Assembly: GCA_015680685.1 (NCBI GenBank)
Contig: MNCI01019113.1
Location: 302,301-366,300, forward strand
Length of the DNA: 64,000 nt
DNA from: Gnetum montanum
Lineage: Eukaryota; Streptophyta; Gnetopsida; Gnetales; Gnetaceae
Direction of reading: 5' to 3'
Under the pieces are notes generated by a model that was given only the letters and a program-made list of their open reading frames with translations, did no database searches and was not told where the DNA came from. Both the position numbers and the translations under genes were made by a program. Shown here one piece after another: positions 47,116-61,190 of this stretch (position 1 is its first letter; the number at the start of each line of letters is the position of its first letter).

Positions 47116-49949
47116 CACATGTCATATCTTACTTCCCTTCATCAATAATTTTTCAAGTTACAACCAAATACAAATTAATCTTGAGCATCAATTTTTAAAC
47201 TTTTCATGACCCCATGAGGAGTATTTTGCTATACAAATATGTCTTCAAGCTCAAGAATGCTAAGTAAACATGTCAACAAGCCATGACATTTATATTTAGT
47301 GATACAATGTTCAAAACCATCCATGACTATCTGGATGACCTAATTATAAATCTGTGATAGTAACTAATCATCTCATTGATCTTAACTTAGTCTTACCATG
47401 ATGTAACCAATACAACCTTTTTCTAAATCCCAAAAAGTGCATTTTTGACATAGAAATATGTAAAATGCTATGAGGCTTGCTTTTAGCCAATGGTATTGCA
47501 AAGGATCCTAACAAAGATAAAGCGATCCTAGGTCTTCCACCACCCAAATGTCTTAGAGACATGTACATCCTATAAATTCAACTCCAATCCATTTGTCGTT
47601 TCATCTATAACCTTATTGACTAATTGCAGCCTCTATCTCATCTACTTAGGAAATCCACAATTATCAACTAAGACTCAAAGTATTAAGAGAACTTTGATGT
47701 AATCAATCATACTCTTATCAACCATCCAGTCCTCCATCCCCCTCAATTGGTTCTTCCTTTTTACCTCTATCTATTTAAATCTAATCACTCTATTATAACC
47801 ATGCTTTACCAATGATGCACAAATGCTGTAGATCTCTCTATTTAATATATTTCTCATCCATTTTATGATTGTGAAATATGATAAATGGATACAAAAAAAT
47901 ATTATTTAGGTCTTGTCTTTGCTCTCAAAAAAATGCAACATTACCTACTAGGGGTCAAGAGTCATGTCATATGCTAAGACAATGTCTTACAATTCATAGT
48001 TATTAATCTCTATGATAATAGTCACATGAAAAAAGGAAAAACACTTAGGTCTAACTTATCCAACCTTTTTTCAATACTCTATCAAGGACCAAGTGATAGT
48101 AAACATTCTTACATCGTCCCCATTATTAGAACCATTCGTTGTAACCATTTAACCTTCCCATGAGAAATCTAGTAAGAATGATATAATTCCTCTTTAAACC
48201 ACAACATTGATACACAAGGACTTAATTCATACTTGTACTTTGATGATGCTCATACAACTCAAGGTTCTAGCACAACTTGCATCCTTCATCATAGAGGTAT
48301 GGACCTTATTTACAAAACTTATAAATTTGATTTTTCTTCCATAAATAACATAGTTAAATACAAGGATCTTAATCAAGGTTTTCTCCTACAATTCAACTTG
48401 GAATCAAGAGGCTTTCTATTTGTGGTTAGTTTCATTTATTTATATGCTAAGTAAATAATGAATACAACTTTAAGGCTAAACACCCTCAAACTTATCTTAA
48501 CTTAGCTAAAAAACTTATTTCTTAGTTTGATGAATGTTAGCTTATGCATATCCATCGTTCAAAGAACATGCTTTTTGATGCATTAGTTATGTTCGTTCTT
48601 CTTGTGGATACTATCTTCCTTAAGGATCAATTATCTTACTCAATGTAATACATGCCTATAACTCTCATAAACACTCAACACAATAGCTTAGTTAACTTAG
48701 AAGAAGATGGATAATATCGAGACATTATATAATACTTATAAACTAAAGAAATTCTTGAAAATTATCTTCATCTCAAAGGAATGCTCCCTGTAAATATTAT
48801 AAATATTTTTGTATTGTAGATCTTGGTATTTTATGTTATAGTTTCACATAAAGCATTCTTCTACATTGTCTAAGTCATGACAAAGCATAAACGATTCTAG
48901 AACAAGTATATTAAAGTATATGTGATGGCCACTTGGGATCATGATCTTTAGTGGGTCATATTGTCTCAATAGGTTACTAGTAGCTCACAATGTCTAAGGA
49001 TGCACATACAATAGATAAAATTTGTGATACTTATCAACATCATGCTTTGGTTATTTATGTGTCATCTCAAGAGCTTAGGACTTTAAAAATTGTATGGTTC
49101 TTCTAGAAATGGGGTGGATCTCATGGATTATATTAATCCTCTATCTTCTACTGGTCACAAATTTATTCTAATAGTTATATAGTACTTCACCAAGTAAGTT
49201 GAAACCATTCCCTTAAAATTTGCAATGTCCAAGTATATCTATCGTTTTCTTTTGGATCACATCATCACCTTCTTTGGTATTCCCCTTTACATATTACTAA
49301 CAATGGACCTTAGTTCAAGAGTAAATAAGGTTAACTCTATGATTAATACCAAATTACCTAGACATTCTCATCTCCATACTATCTCTAATTTAATGATCAA
49401 GCCAAATCAACCAATGAATCCCACATTCATTTGCTTAAAATCATGGTTGACAAATCTCAACAAAATTGGCATACTCAACTATTCCACATCCTTTAAATAT
49501 ACTAAATTATCTTTCATAATGCAATTGGCCAAACCCCATTTATGCTTACCTATGGATTAGAAGTAATGTTTCTAATGAAGCTAGATATGTCTTCTCTTTG
49601 AGTAGCCTTGAACAACTGGATGATACGTGAGAAGAATAACATACTACTTTTTGTTGAGATAGAGATCATTGAAGAAAATCATAAGTAATTAGTAGTCAAC
49701 ATCCAAAATCATCAAGAAGCTATGCACCATTACCATAAGAAAAATGTCACACAAAGAGAGATCAAATATGGTGATTTTATCCTATGCCATTTTCCTAATG
49801 CTAATACTTCCAAATTCTCTCCAGACTGGTAGGGTCCCTTCATCATCCCCAATAACCTTGGAAATGGAGCATACTATTTGATGAATCCAAATGGGAGTCA
49901 ATACCTAGATCCTGTGAACATAGCATACCTCCAAAGATACTACGTTTGA
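47116..49949 (+). pseudogene. Element C: Tat-like pol remnant (RT, two RNase H, integrase)
   Basis: RT starts near 47135 with FINNFSSYNQIQINLE; YLDD at 47328-47339 is intact; LNPKKCIFDIEICKML and LGLPPPKCLRDM follow (about 47425-47560). The first RNase H is weak (47720-47970). The second is clear: YLYFDDAHTTQGSS (48231), KFDFSSINNIVKYKDLNQGF (about 48321), then LMHIHRS near 48543. Integrase: SSTGHKFILIVI (about 49148), MSKYIYRFLLDHIITFFGIP (49225), open over 49225-49560. The end VNIAYLQRYYV-stop at 49949 fits the Tat pol C-terminus. Two RNase H domains place it in the Tat lineage. No gag or protease is left. Confidence 0.75.
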
Positions 49950-51000
49950 GGTAAAAAAACATTAAAAAAAGATAAAAATTTAAAAAATAAATAAAATATG
50001 TAATGAAAATTCTTACTATTAGCATGCTATGGTGAGGATGTGTTGGTTCTATTATGCACTCTGGTAACTCACACTCCATTCACTTTACTTTTCCAAGATG
50101 TGGATTTTAAGATAGACAAAAAAGTGACTTCAATAGCCCAAATTCAAAATGATAGAAGGCTATATTTACATAAGGAAATACAAAAAAATGTAAATGAAAG
50201 CATGAAAAAAAAATTTCAAACTTCAAGAAAAGACAAAGATCAAGTGAAGCCAAAATAACTCTTTTATTAAATAGGGACCAAATTTATATTTGAATTATTA
50301 TACTACATAAGATAAGATAAGAAATTCTATTATTTTTACTTTTATTAAAATATTGATGGATGGATGTAATTATAGAATGACCCTAATCTCTCATGTTTCT
50401 TGAATTTCAAGCCCGATTTTCCATAAAATACGATTGTCCCATCATATTCTATTATGACCCTATCATTTAGCTATAAATATGGGCAAATCATGTTTGTAAG
50501 GAAGCAATTCCATAATTTATCCCATAATCTCATATCCTATTTATCATCTACAATCCCATTCTCAGTTTCATAATTTATCCCATTACAAATTTACCCATGC
50601 TCAATTCATCATATTTACCAATTCTCATTGCTCAAAGAAGTTTGTATAATATATTTTAACTATCAAATCAATTCAAAATTTTTAAGTAGGTAAATTGTTG
50701 TAAGAGTTTTGTATCAAGTATTTACTCACTTCATAACTCTCTTGAATTGCAAAGATATTCATCTTGAAATTCAATAATTCCTATTTTGAACATTGGATAG
50801 TTTTATCCTAGATCCCTTTTGGGCTAGATTTGAATCATTAAATAAATTCCAATTAATCCAAAATTTTATAGGCTAATCGATTGCAAAAGGATCCTTCCAA
50901 AAAGTCTAAGATCAGCCCACAACTCTTCCAAATCACGAAGATATTGCAACTACAAAATTAGAAAAAGAATTAGTTTTTCTTAGTTAGGCCACCCACATCA
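49950..51000 (+). other. 3' region of element C, LTR-like with TATA box
   Basis: After pol there is AT-rich DNA with GCTATAAATATGGGC near 50470 and AATAAA near 50842. This is consistent with a U3-R-U5 layout, but no second LTR copy is present to define ends. Confidence 0.35.
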
Positions 51001-51860
51001 TCCAATATATTGGGCTACTAAAATATGCAAAAATAAAAAATATTTTTACATCAAAAAAATCTACATGATGTTTATTAGTGATTTACCTCATGCAGAGAGC
51101 AATGAGTGTCCTACCATTTCTATTCCAGATAAGGTTATGTCAAGTTTGAGTGGGATAGGAAGAGAATCTATCAAATCATCAATCGTTAATAATCATTAGA
51201 GCATGATATCTAACCATGCCCTACTTCTATGGCATAACATCTAAACTTGATGTATAAATTATGTCCCTCATTTCTTCCTCATTTTATCATTTGCTCAATT
51301 TCACAACTCTATATTTCATCACTCCCTTCTAATGCTTGTCCATTCATCCCCTAACTTTCCTTCCTATCTTTGTCCCTTTCTCTAATTTGCCTATTAGTGA
51401 GGATTAAGCAATTCTATTCTATTTTAGTGATGGTGTGTTTAGATTTTAAGTGGAATAGGATGCTAACATCATTAATGGCATCCTTTTGACCATTTTTTAT
51501 GTAGGATTTAGCCATACCCCTATTTTGTGGCATAGCACTATCTTTATGACTAATGTATTAGCAACATCCTAGCATTCTGTCCTTGTTATGCTTCTTTTCT
51601 CCAAATTTTTCTTTTTGTAAGTTCATCATCAACTCATTATTCATTTTCTTCTTGATGGATCCTTCTTTTACACCTCAGCAACATCCATCAAGAAGGAGTA
51701 ATGTTGTACTCACTTTTCTTAGTATTCCCACAACTAGGACAAGTGTTTTTTTGACATTGTTTCATTCATTTGGGTTATTAAATTACCATAAAATCATCAT
51801 CATAAGTTGTGTTTCAGGCCCCATAGACTCCTCAAAGACACTCCAAGTCATGATCTAGCA
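51001..51860. other. AT-rich stretch, no gene; weak internal duplication
   Basis: Parts around 51150-51260 and 51450-51560 look related (TGAGTGGGATAGGA versus TAAGTGGAATAGGA, then similar ATGGCATAACA/TGGCATAGCA words). Nothing coding is supported. Confidence 0.3.
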
Positions 51861-51874
51861 TATAAGCAATAGTT

Positions 51875-52598
51875 TTGATGACTTCTGGTAGAATCAAAAA
51901 CAAGAAACTAGTTTTGGTGACTTTTGGTAGAATCAAAAACACAATAATTCCAAGTGTCACCTAGGTGATACAACATGAGTGTCAACATTACTTAGACAAT
52001 TTTTTAGCATGTATACCAAGTTTATCTTTTAACTCCAAATTTTCCTTTGGTGACCAACTTACATTAGTCTCAAGGTGATAAACATTAATTCTAGTCAATT
52101 TCGACAAGCTCTAAGAAACATGAGATTGAAATTTTTCCTAAGTTTGGCCAAGTGATGTTAACACAGTGTCAATGTTACCTGCCTTAGTTAATTTTCTAGT
52201 ATGAGATAGAAAATTTTTCTTAGGCTAGCCTGCTGACACCAACTTCAACGTCACTTGCCTTAGAAAAATTTTCAACATGTATGTCAAACTTGCCTTTTGG
52301 CTACAATTTTGACTCCTTCAGAACTTGGGTAGCAAGTTTACATCAACCTTGTGGTGATAGGCATAAACTTTGGCAGTTTTGACAAGCTTTAAAAGACATG
52401 GGACGACACATGAAATTTAGTAAATTTTTCTAAGTATGGGCCAAGTAACATTAACACTAATGTCAATGTTACCTATCTTAGCCAAATATTCATCAATGTG
52501 ATCAATCTACACTTCAACTTCTCATTTCCAAAAATGAACTCCAACTAATTACACTTGACTTCGAGGTTGAATTTAGAAATTGTAACCCTATAAATACT
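51875..52598 (+). repeat. LTR-like U3 with about 280-295-bp tandem duplication and TATA box
   Basis: A 45-bp direct duplication (51875-51950, TTTTGGTAGAATCAAAAACA-like) is followed by two diverged units of 280-295 bp, with anchors at 52060/52339 and 52146/52439. CCCTATAAATACTAG at about 52587 ends the repeats. U3-type structure is inferred; no partner LTR was found. Confidence 0.45.
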
Positions 52599-52599
52599 A

Positions 52600-53629
52600 G
52601 CCCAAAACATCAATTTGAGGTTGATTTCTTGAAATCCAAGAGTAATTTTTTAATTTCAAAAAATCTAAAGTGTGAGTACCTATGTCCACCGTGTCACTTG
52701 TGCATTCCTTGATCACCTTAGCATCCCTAGCAATCCATGAGCTCCATCTTGGTGCCTAAGTCACTAGCGGCACACATGAACACCCTGGTGCCAATGTCAG
52801 CATCACCTGTCCCCATTGTTAGCCGTTTTTTTAGTGCTAGTGCTACCTGTGAGACAATTCATGAAAACAACCTTGTTTTGACCTCAATTCAACTTCAATT
52901 AGCACCAAAGACTTCGCCATCCATATCTACACCCATCCAAGGTTAAAATTCAACACTGAAAGCATTACTTTACTCATAAACTGAGTTTCTATTGCTAATT
53001 TTATTCTATAATCTATATTCTTCCATTGATGTAGCACTTGGCCCTCCCTAGGAGGTAAACTCTTTTTATTTATTTAATCAAGAATTTTTATTCCTTGGGA
53101 AGGGGCCCACAAATTGAGTTTCCCATTTTCTTACTAGTTTCATACTTTTTTACTCATTTCTATTATTTAGAATTTATTCTACATCAATCATGTTGCCTTA
53201 GTTTTCTTTTAAACATTAATTTCACTATCACCTAATCATTCCCCTATTAATCCTACGCTAGATGATTAGCTAAATTCGTATCTAATTAAAGGTGTGTTCC
53301 CTTCATTTCATAATCATTGATATATTAAGATAGCTGCAAATTAGATATTTAGCATCTAATTCATGGAGGTGTTCTAGTAGGTTGTGAAAGAATAATTTTG
53401 CAATAACATTACCCACCTCTACCTGCGAGTTGAGGCATGGATGAAACACAATGGCAGTTAAAGTACAACAAGACAATTCCCATTTCAAATCACACGAGAT
53501 TCATCATAAATTAATTTCAAACAAATTACAATTACTTTAACTATCAAAGAGAACATAAATAACATTAATGATTCATTTGTAGTAATTCTTTTATATCTTT
53601 AATTATCAAAAAAAAAAATCATTTGTATC
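52600..53629. other. AT-rich intergenic stretch, nothing recognised
   Basis: Follows the TATA box above and might include its R/U5. Short open frames here have no recognisable domain. Confidence 0.35.
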
Positions 53630-56000
53630 TCAATCTTTTGGATAGGTTTGCACATGTCCATCGCTCCAAAGTTCTACACGTGCACTTGGAACGGGCAGAT
53701 CGGTCACAGTGGCAGCAGTTGTAATGGACTACTTGCAAGGGCAGGTGGGCCAATAACATAACTAGTTTCACTGGTCGCTGTAAAATGGCAAATAGCAATT
53801 ATCGCTGGGCCGACTTCAGTTGGTAAGGTCATTGAAACTGCTATAATTTGGCATCTTAAACAGCACCTCATGTTTGCTAAAAGGCATATTTTAAGCATAA
53901 TTTAAAAGTGAAAAATAAATAAAAAGCTTCAGAGACGTGTCATTTGTATTACGATTATTCAATCAATCCTGCTGATCTTTCGGTGGATTATTGCACCAAT
54001 CCTCGTCGAAAGCATCTCCTACCTTGCAAGTGTGTTTCTGGCTTCCGTTAACAGCGATGTACTAACCGCACGTAACTGTGGGACGGCCAAATACGCGTGA
54101 TACCTTACTTTTTGAAAAAAAATGTATAATAAACTTCATTCTCCATGTTTAGTTTAAGGTTCTTGCGCAACCTTCATAGCCAAAAAACTATATAATCCCT
54201 ACTCGGCGGCTAGATCTTACTCCAAAAATAAATATATAAACGGACCTCGGACATTTTAATGCAGTATTGCCAAATTAGAAGTCAAGCAGATATACAAGCA
54301 CTTGCCAGTTTGTTGAAGACAACGAGAATGGAACAACATTGATGTTAATAGCTTTTTTCTTCGTTTTTTAAAAGAATCCTAAGCTAGGAAACAGCCACCT
54401 ACTTAAAAAAGGTCATCATTCGAAGCAGGAGTCAAAAGACAATGAGAATTAAATAACATTGATGTCGATGGCCTTTCCCTCATTTTTCAAAAGCATCCCA
54501 ACCTCTGAAATGACCACCTATTTAAAAAAAGATTATTACTTGCAAGAGTCAAAGACAACGGAATAATATTGATGTCAATGACATTTCCTTCCTTTTTCAA
54601 AAGAATCCCAAGTTATAATGACCACCTACTTAAAAAAAGATCATCACTTGGAGCAGGAGTAAAAGACAACGGGAACTGAACAACATTGATGTCAATCTCT
54701 TTTACAATATTTTTGAAAAGAATCCCAACCCATGGTAAACTACCATTTATTTAAAAAAGGATCATAGCCACAGTGCTCATCAAACAAACAGAGTTAAAGA
54801 CAATGAGAACTGAACAACTTTGATGTTAATGGCATTTCCTTTATTTTTCAAAAGAATCCTAGCCATCGTGAACATCACATGGAGCCACAGTGCTCACCTG
54901 CAAAGGTTGGTAGATGACTGAGAGCCTAACCTCTTTTGGTAGATGCACCCGAACTTGAACCTAGGTCATTGAACCTAGGTCATTGACGGGAGAAACTACC
55001 ACCTTCCCATTTGTCCAAGTAATGGTCCAGTCACATCCCTCTCTGAAATCTGTGATTAATTGAAAAATCTCGTGGCAATATTGAAGCCAATTCAAAATCA
55101 AATCTGATATTTAATCTAATGAATATTATTATTTTTATTGATTTTTTCAGTTTAATATATTGTTTACTGCTAAGTCTGACCGGGCAAAAATTAAAATCTC
55201 TATATTTGAATTTTCACTATAATTAACTTGAAAAAAATTGGAAAATGCCGCTATCAACATGAGTGGATATATAACTGCTCTCCTTTCCTAATATTAATGA
55301 AAAATCTGATTCTTACATTGTTTTGTTAAATCGGTTTATAGAAAGGATCCAAGATCTGCGACAAACTTTCCATACATGAAACAAAATGGAATATATTTCT
55401 CAGATCCATTTACTTCCAGCCCCATGTTAGCCTAACTGAATATAGCTCTGTGTAGTCGTCGGATCCGGTTCCTTGAACAATCTTTTTCTATGTTTCTGCA
55501 ACTTGCAAAATCAAGCACTGCTGCAAAACTCGAAAGGAAACTTGCTATTGGACACAGGCAGCGTGCATTTTGCCGCGAAAACCTACAACTCTTCGCAGGC
55601 TTGAAAGCCAACCAAGAATTATTTTCCAAACCCAAACAACCACCCGAAGAAAAAATAAAAATAAAAATTTTAGAACTGAACCGCAGACAGACAGACATTC
55701 TCATGAAGCTGCGCCTCACGACAAACCAGAGCAACCAAAGCCAGAAAGAAACTCTCCTTAAGTTGAAAATCGAATCCCCTCAGCCATACAAAAAACACTA
55801 AAACAAATGAAAACCCAACACGGATGAATGAAATGTTGCTCACGTTTGAGTCACAGTTTCAGACGGCGAGGGCCACTAACTGAATTCATGATATAAACGA
55901 GAAACTTCAATTTCAGTTTCGCAACTGCCAAATAAATTCTGGCATTTTTTTTATTTTGTAGAATAAAAAAAAATTTCTCAACCAATATATATATTATGAA
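53630..56000. other. CpG-bearing, probably low-copy DNA
   Basis: CpG is frequent compared with the rest of the window, for example TCGCTGGGCCGAC (53802), the 54000-54110 stretch and 55440-55900. TATA-like words occur at 54189 (CTATATAATCCC) and about 54230. Open frames near 55432-55801 exist on both strands but have no domain I recognise. It could be old host promoter or gene-flank DNA that escaped methylation-driven CpG loss. Confidence 0.4.
54316..54877 (+). repeat. About 120-bp tandem repeat, five units
   Basis: AAGACAA(C/T)G starts at 54316, 54436, 54552, 54663 and 54797 (spacing 111-134 bp). Each unit has AACATTGATGT, TTTTTCAAAAGAATCCC and CCACCTACTTAAAAAA-like blocks. Units differ by substitutions and small indels. 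Confidence 0.85.
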
Positions 56001-57985
56001 TATAGTTAAGGTGTTAAACTAGTTTTCCATCTATGAAGCCTCGCCCCACAGTATAAATAAGAATTATGATCGTTCTTATTAGATATCTTAGTGCAATTCC
56101 TTGATCATATTGTAGCTTCTCTAGGAGGTTCCATTTAAGGGTCATGGTATGCATCGAATGAAAGACAAAATGAGATTCAATACAATACACTGGTCTTATA
56201 TGAAATTTAACATTATACTTAGTAAATGATGGAACTAATATGATAAAAATAAAATAGCATAAATCTAATAAAAATATAATAGCATAAGGTAACATGACTG
56301 AAAATGGGTAAATGATAATGTGAAATTCTTAGAGTCATATTCCTTCAACACTTAATTTATAAAAGTAAACTAGTATTATTAATAAAACCAGTTATAATAT
56401 TATTTAGAGGGTACTCAAACTTTCTTTTCCTATTTCTTTACTTATTTTGAACCTTATTCTATGATTTAAACTATACAAACACATCACAATTAGCACATCC
56501 TCTAAGTTACTGAGTTAATTTTCTTAAGTTAAATCCCTCAATGACTTATAAGCAATGTGTAAATTATTATAATGTGCTCTTTTATTAAGCATATTTTTGT
56601 AAGTACATCCTTTATTATGAGGCCCTTTAAAAATTTGGCTTGTCCCTAAGTGGATTATGAGTCTTGGGGCCTCATAATGTACACCATTAATTTTACTATA
56701 GTTTATGATGTATGAGGTATCATATTGATTAAGCCTTTTAATTACATTCAAATGGAAGATGAATGAATATCTATTTAAGTAACTTCAATCTATAGGTTGC
56801 TTCTCCAATCTTTATCCATTACTTTGAATGAGCTTTAGTTATGTAAAGATAATTTAAAGTAATGAAGGCTAAATAATCTTCATTGGGATTTTTCTTTTTA
56901 ACAATACTATATTTCTTATGATGAACTTCTTTTAAATACAATGCTTATTTTTATCCTTTATCTTAGATGGATTATAAATTTTATTCAACTTTATGCATAA
57001 TTTTCTTTATAAGATTTAATTATTCATATTTTTAGTCCTTGTGTAAGGTTCAATTGAATCATGTTAATAGAGTTCTACTATTGTGTTCATACATGACTTC
57101 AAAATGTATCTATTAATAAATATTTAATAATTATTCATCATTATATCTTATCCCATTAATATAAGCAAAGCTATTAAGATAGAAAAATGATATAATAATG
57201 ACTCTTTTTACTATTAATGATATCAAGCAAGTGTGGTTGTGTGTTTGTGTGGTAGGGGTGTTGGGGGTTGTCCAACAAAAACCTTAAAATCAATTCATTC
57301 AAAAAAAATATAGGTTACATGAAGGACATCATACAAACATAACATACCTAAAGGTTTTTAGACTCATAATTGATAGCATAAAACTATTATAAGAAAACCA
57401 TTGGGCTTTTTCTTTAGATTCTCTCCTTATTGATATGATGTACCCTAAATTTTTTAATATTATTATTTCATTTTTTGGGGTCCAACAATAACCCATCAAT
57501 CCTCCTTCCTCCACCACATGATGCCCCACAACCATAATCACAATTGAGGTTGTGCCTTTTAAACTAGCACCAAAAGTGAAGCCAAAATAACAAAACTCTC
57601 CACCAATAATTCAATAGTAAGAGACAAATGTAATTTGTTACATGCTCATAGAGGATGAGCTTACAGTCTATACTAAATAAAAGTAGCATCTTGTTGAAGG
57701 AGAATAAATAGAGCTTCTCAACCACTTAGCCATTGAAGAAGAAGAACTTATGTATTTCTAACTGTAACAAACCCACCATGACCAAGACGATGAAGCTGAA
57801 GAAAGAGAAATGAAAGAGAAAAAAACAATAGCCAAAAGAGAAATTTGGTAGCCCCTAAACAAATACTAATTTCGTTTCTTCCAAATAAAAAATGAAATTC
57901 AAATATTATAAGCATGGATCATTGCCTAGTTGATTAGCTTACATTTCTTTGCATCCAAAGATACTAGGTTCAAAACCAAGCACCC
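56001..57985. other. AT-rich intergenic stretch, no supported feature
   Basis: Short open frames only; no domains, arrays or RNA genes recognised. The lower end may include the 3' untranslated part of the LINE that follows. Confidence 0.35.
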
Positions 57986-57989
57986 ACAC

Positions 57990-59640
57990 CTTAAGCACAC
58001 TAGTGTTGAGGTATAGTTCTAGGCATATTAAATTGTCTTGCCCATTAAAAAAATTTAGAAATTCTAAAACCTTGTGTAGGAAATAAGATGGCAACTATAA
58101 TATAATCAATAAGGGTAGGAGGCAACAAGGACACATGAAATGCTAGTTTGAATAAGAGAGGTATCATAGGCTTCATCATTGGGCAATTCAAAAACAAATG
58201 TAAAAAAGATTTTAAGAAATCACAAAAAGCACATCCAAGCCCAATTTTTTGTGGTTTTTGCACCCACTTGGAAATCCATTGTTGAGCAAGAACTATCTAA
58301 AAACTTTAATCTTAGGCTACCAACCAGTCCTCCATAATTTTTTAAAAGTGGTTCTCCATTTATCAAAGCCCTACTTAATACATCATTTGTGATTTAAATA
58401 TTGAAAATGATGTTCTCTTGGAAGGATCTAAAGTATGCATGTGAAGATCATTAAATCTAAAATACAAGATCCATCATTCCAAAACTAATTATCGTGCAAT
58501 TCATAAGCTTAAAGTTTAGCTTCAATAATTAATAGGATGACTTGTAAAAATGGTTAATAGTTTCTAAGAGCATGAAACTTATGCATCATAACATCCACTT
58601 ACATAATCCTAATTCATCCACAACATCTTGATAACTCTAAATTAGTAATATCTTTAAAATCCTTGAAGAAGGCTATTGAAATTCATTAAAGGTAGAAGCA
58701 GTAGTTGCAAACTACCATAATGAATGTTATTCAAGAGTAGAAATGTTAACATACTTGGGAGACTAACTTGAAAATTTTAAAACAACTTGTCATTTTTGCC
58801 ATATAGCTTGAAGAAACATAGAGCATTTAATCTTTAGGTAACCTTTAGAAACAAGCCAATTTAGCGTAAATAAATGAGAAAGAGAAGAGCACCATCTATT
58901 TGCTGAAAACAAAGTCTAACCAACTTCTTCTAGCTTTCCATACTATCCATTGCTCCAATAATCCATGTTACAAACAAAGCCAATGAGCAATATAGATATT
59001 CCACTTAACTTGAGTAAATCCACAACTACAATCATCAAGCACCTACATTATTTTTCCAAATATAATTCCTAGTAATTCTTTAAATCTTCATATAGTTGCA
59101 TTTTTAAGAGCTAAGAAAGAAGATTATGAAACATGGATGGAAGATAGAATGTGCTTTGCAACAATAATACTTCCAAAAAGAGAAAGATTACATTTAGACT
59201 AGTTTTCTACTTTTTGTATAACTTTCTACATAACGCAACCCCATAATTATGAAATGTTAGGTATAATAGCAAGAGCTATGCTAAGAATTTTAAAGCTCTC
59301 ATGTTGTCCTATCCATCTTCAAATAACATTTTAGAAGCTAGGATTAAGAGGCTTATAAGACGATTTAATGCTACGAGACTTTTCCTAGTTAATTTTTGAG
59401 CCAAAAGCACTACAGTAAGTTTGAATAATTTTTGAAAGTCTAATTGATCTTCTTGTAATATTAGAAATGTATTATCTATAAACTAACTCATATTAATATA
59501 GGTTAATTTGAAAAGAAGAAATACACCACAAATATTGCTCATTCTAGATTTAAAATCAAAGGCATAGCCCAATACACTGACTACAATAATAAATAAAAAG
59601 GGGATAATAAAATTGTAAAGAAATAAGTATTATATCAACC
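57990..59640 (-). pseudogene. LINE (non-LTR) ORF2 remnant, minus strand
   Basis: Read from 59640 down: a PLFIYYCSQCIGLCL-like start, then FIDNTFLILQEDQLDFQKL (about 59482-59428), where the usual F-x-D-D box reads FIDN, and LTRKSLVALNR. Further down are FIYAKLACFxRLPKD (about 58870) and the C-terminal zinc-like part GCAFCDFLKSFLHLFLNCP (about 58240-58180). This order (RT then Cys/His C-terminus) is that of plant LINEs. The 5' part of ORF2, including endonuclease, is not seen, and frame breaks are frequent. Confidence 0.6.
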
Positions 59641-60650
59641 TCAACATATGTTCCTTATAATTGAATGTACAACTATTACAGTTTACATAATGAGACTAAT
59701 TAATTTTTTAATGATTGATTTGTAATATATATGTCTATTAAAATAGAACATGTTTATTGGTGTTAATATGATAAACAGGATGTTACAAACAATTTTTTGA
59801 TATATCATATCATATATTCTTTTTGTGTGTCCTTAGAGACAATAACCATATGATGTTCTTCCATAATTATCTTATTCAATATTTCCTTATCAAATACTAT
59901 TACATGCTTAATGATCTTTAGCTCTATATCTTTTGATTTTTGTTTTATCTTTTCTTTATTCCTGTTTGGTGATATAATTGTTGCCATCTATATACACAAT
60001 TTTATGTCATCATGACATATTTGTTCCTATATTTTCGTTGTTACACTTTTTATGAGTTCCTAAACATATATCATAGTTTATCCCACTATCATTGATTACA
60101 CTTGCCTATTAGTTATTATACCCATAGTTTATATAGTTTCAAATGCTCATGGTTTGTACATTCATTAAGAATAATTCTACTTAATAAACTTGGTCACACT
60201 TATCCTATGGACCTTGATTCCTAACAAGAACAACCTTCCTTGACAGATCCTTATTGAAAGAACACAACATAATTCCCTAGTAATAAAGATTTTGGTAGAT
60301 TTCGACTAAAGAATCTACAAGAAGTGAAACATAATTAATAAATAACTCAATTGCATATGCTCAAGAGTTCTTTGATAGTATATAATAAATATATTTTTAA
60401 CATGCCCCTAAGTGACATATGTGCACAAATCTTTGATAGTTATTACAATATAAAAACTTAACCAAATACAAGAAGTATTTTCAAGATTTTATTTTGGATA
60501 CAACGTAAACTCTATATGATGGCTTTATTGATCTAGTTTAGTTTCCCAACTCAGTTGGTGATCTCTTAATGGTCTATAATACTAAATTATAATTGGGTTT
60601 CTAACTTCTTGAAAACATTTTTTTTATAAATCTAAAATGAACATTGGTTA
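59641..60650. other. AT-rich stretch, nothing recognised
   Basis: A minus-strand open stretch at 59987-59805 is Lys/Ile/Glu-rich and matches no family I know. No repeats of note. Confidence 0.3.
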
Positions 60651-61190
60651 CAACCAAATGTAATAGACTTAAGACGTTCATATAATTTTAAAACGTATTG
60701 TGCAAACTTTTGCACAATTAATTTTGTTAATTTACACCTCAATCAAGTAAAATAATAAAGTAACAAGAAGTAGTAGAAATAAAATTTCAATTATAGAATT
60801 CAAAGAAATATAGCAAGAACATAAGAAATTATCTTGCGGAAAGCATATGAAAACCCTAACAATGGCTCTAGCTCCTAGCAAGCCTTAGAAATCCAAGTCT
60901 TATTTTTTTATGACACTTATAATAAGCTTAAATTAAGCTTTCACAAGAGAAAGAGACTGCAACTTGAATTATGCCTCACACACCCTTTAATATGGTGAGG
61001 ATGTGATTATCCTAAGACCATTCCAAGCATCCACTTATATAGTGATGATAATGTCAAAATTTGAGTAAAACCCAAATTATGAGGTTATAATCCATAATTA
61101 ATCATGGCCAAATTGGGTGTGAGTAGTTACATATTCTTTTAACATATTACATACTTTGACTTTTGTTATTTTCAACAAACATGTCAAGAA
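60650..61190 (-). other. Possible LTR or promoter fragment, minus strand
   Basis: The minus strand has TGTTGAAAATAACAAAAGTC near 61180 and CTATATAAGTGGATGC near 61045, followed by a 5'-UTR-like stretch. The start and TATA spacing resemble small LTRs of Copia type. No primer site or partner was found, so this is tentative. Confidence 0.25.

Noticed and set aside
48233-48454. Small stand-alone gene of 73 codons
   Set aside because: It is the second RNase H of element C, flanked by RT and integrase remnants in order.
126-50000. Endogenous pararetrovirus (caulimovirid)
   Set aside because: Integrase domains, LTRs and primer sites are present and no movement-protein or coat motif was seen, so these are Ty3/gypsy retrotransposons.
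55432-55801. Overlapping open frames of 100 and 103 codons on both strands
   Set aside because: No recognisable domain, both strands open alike, and composition follows the local GC rise. Kept only as part of a CpG-bearing patch.
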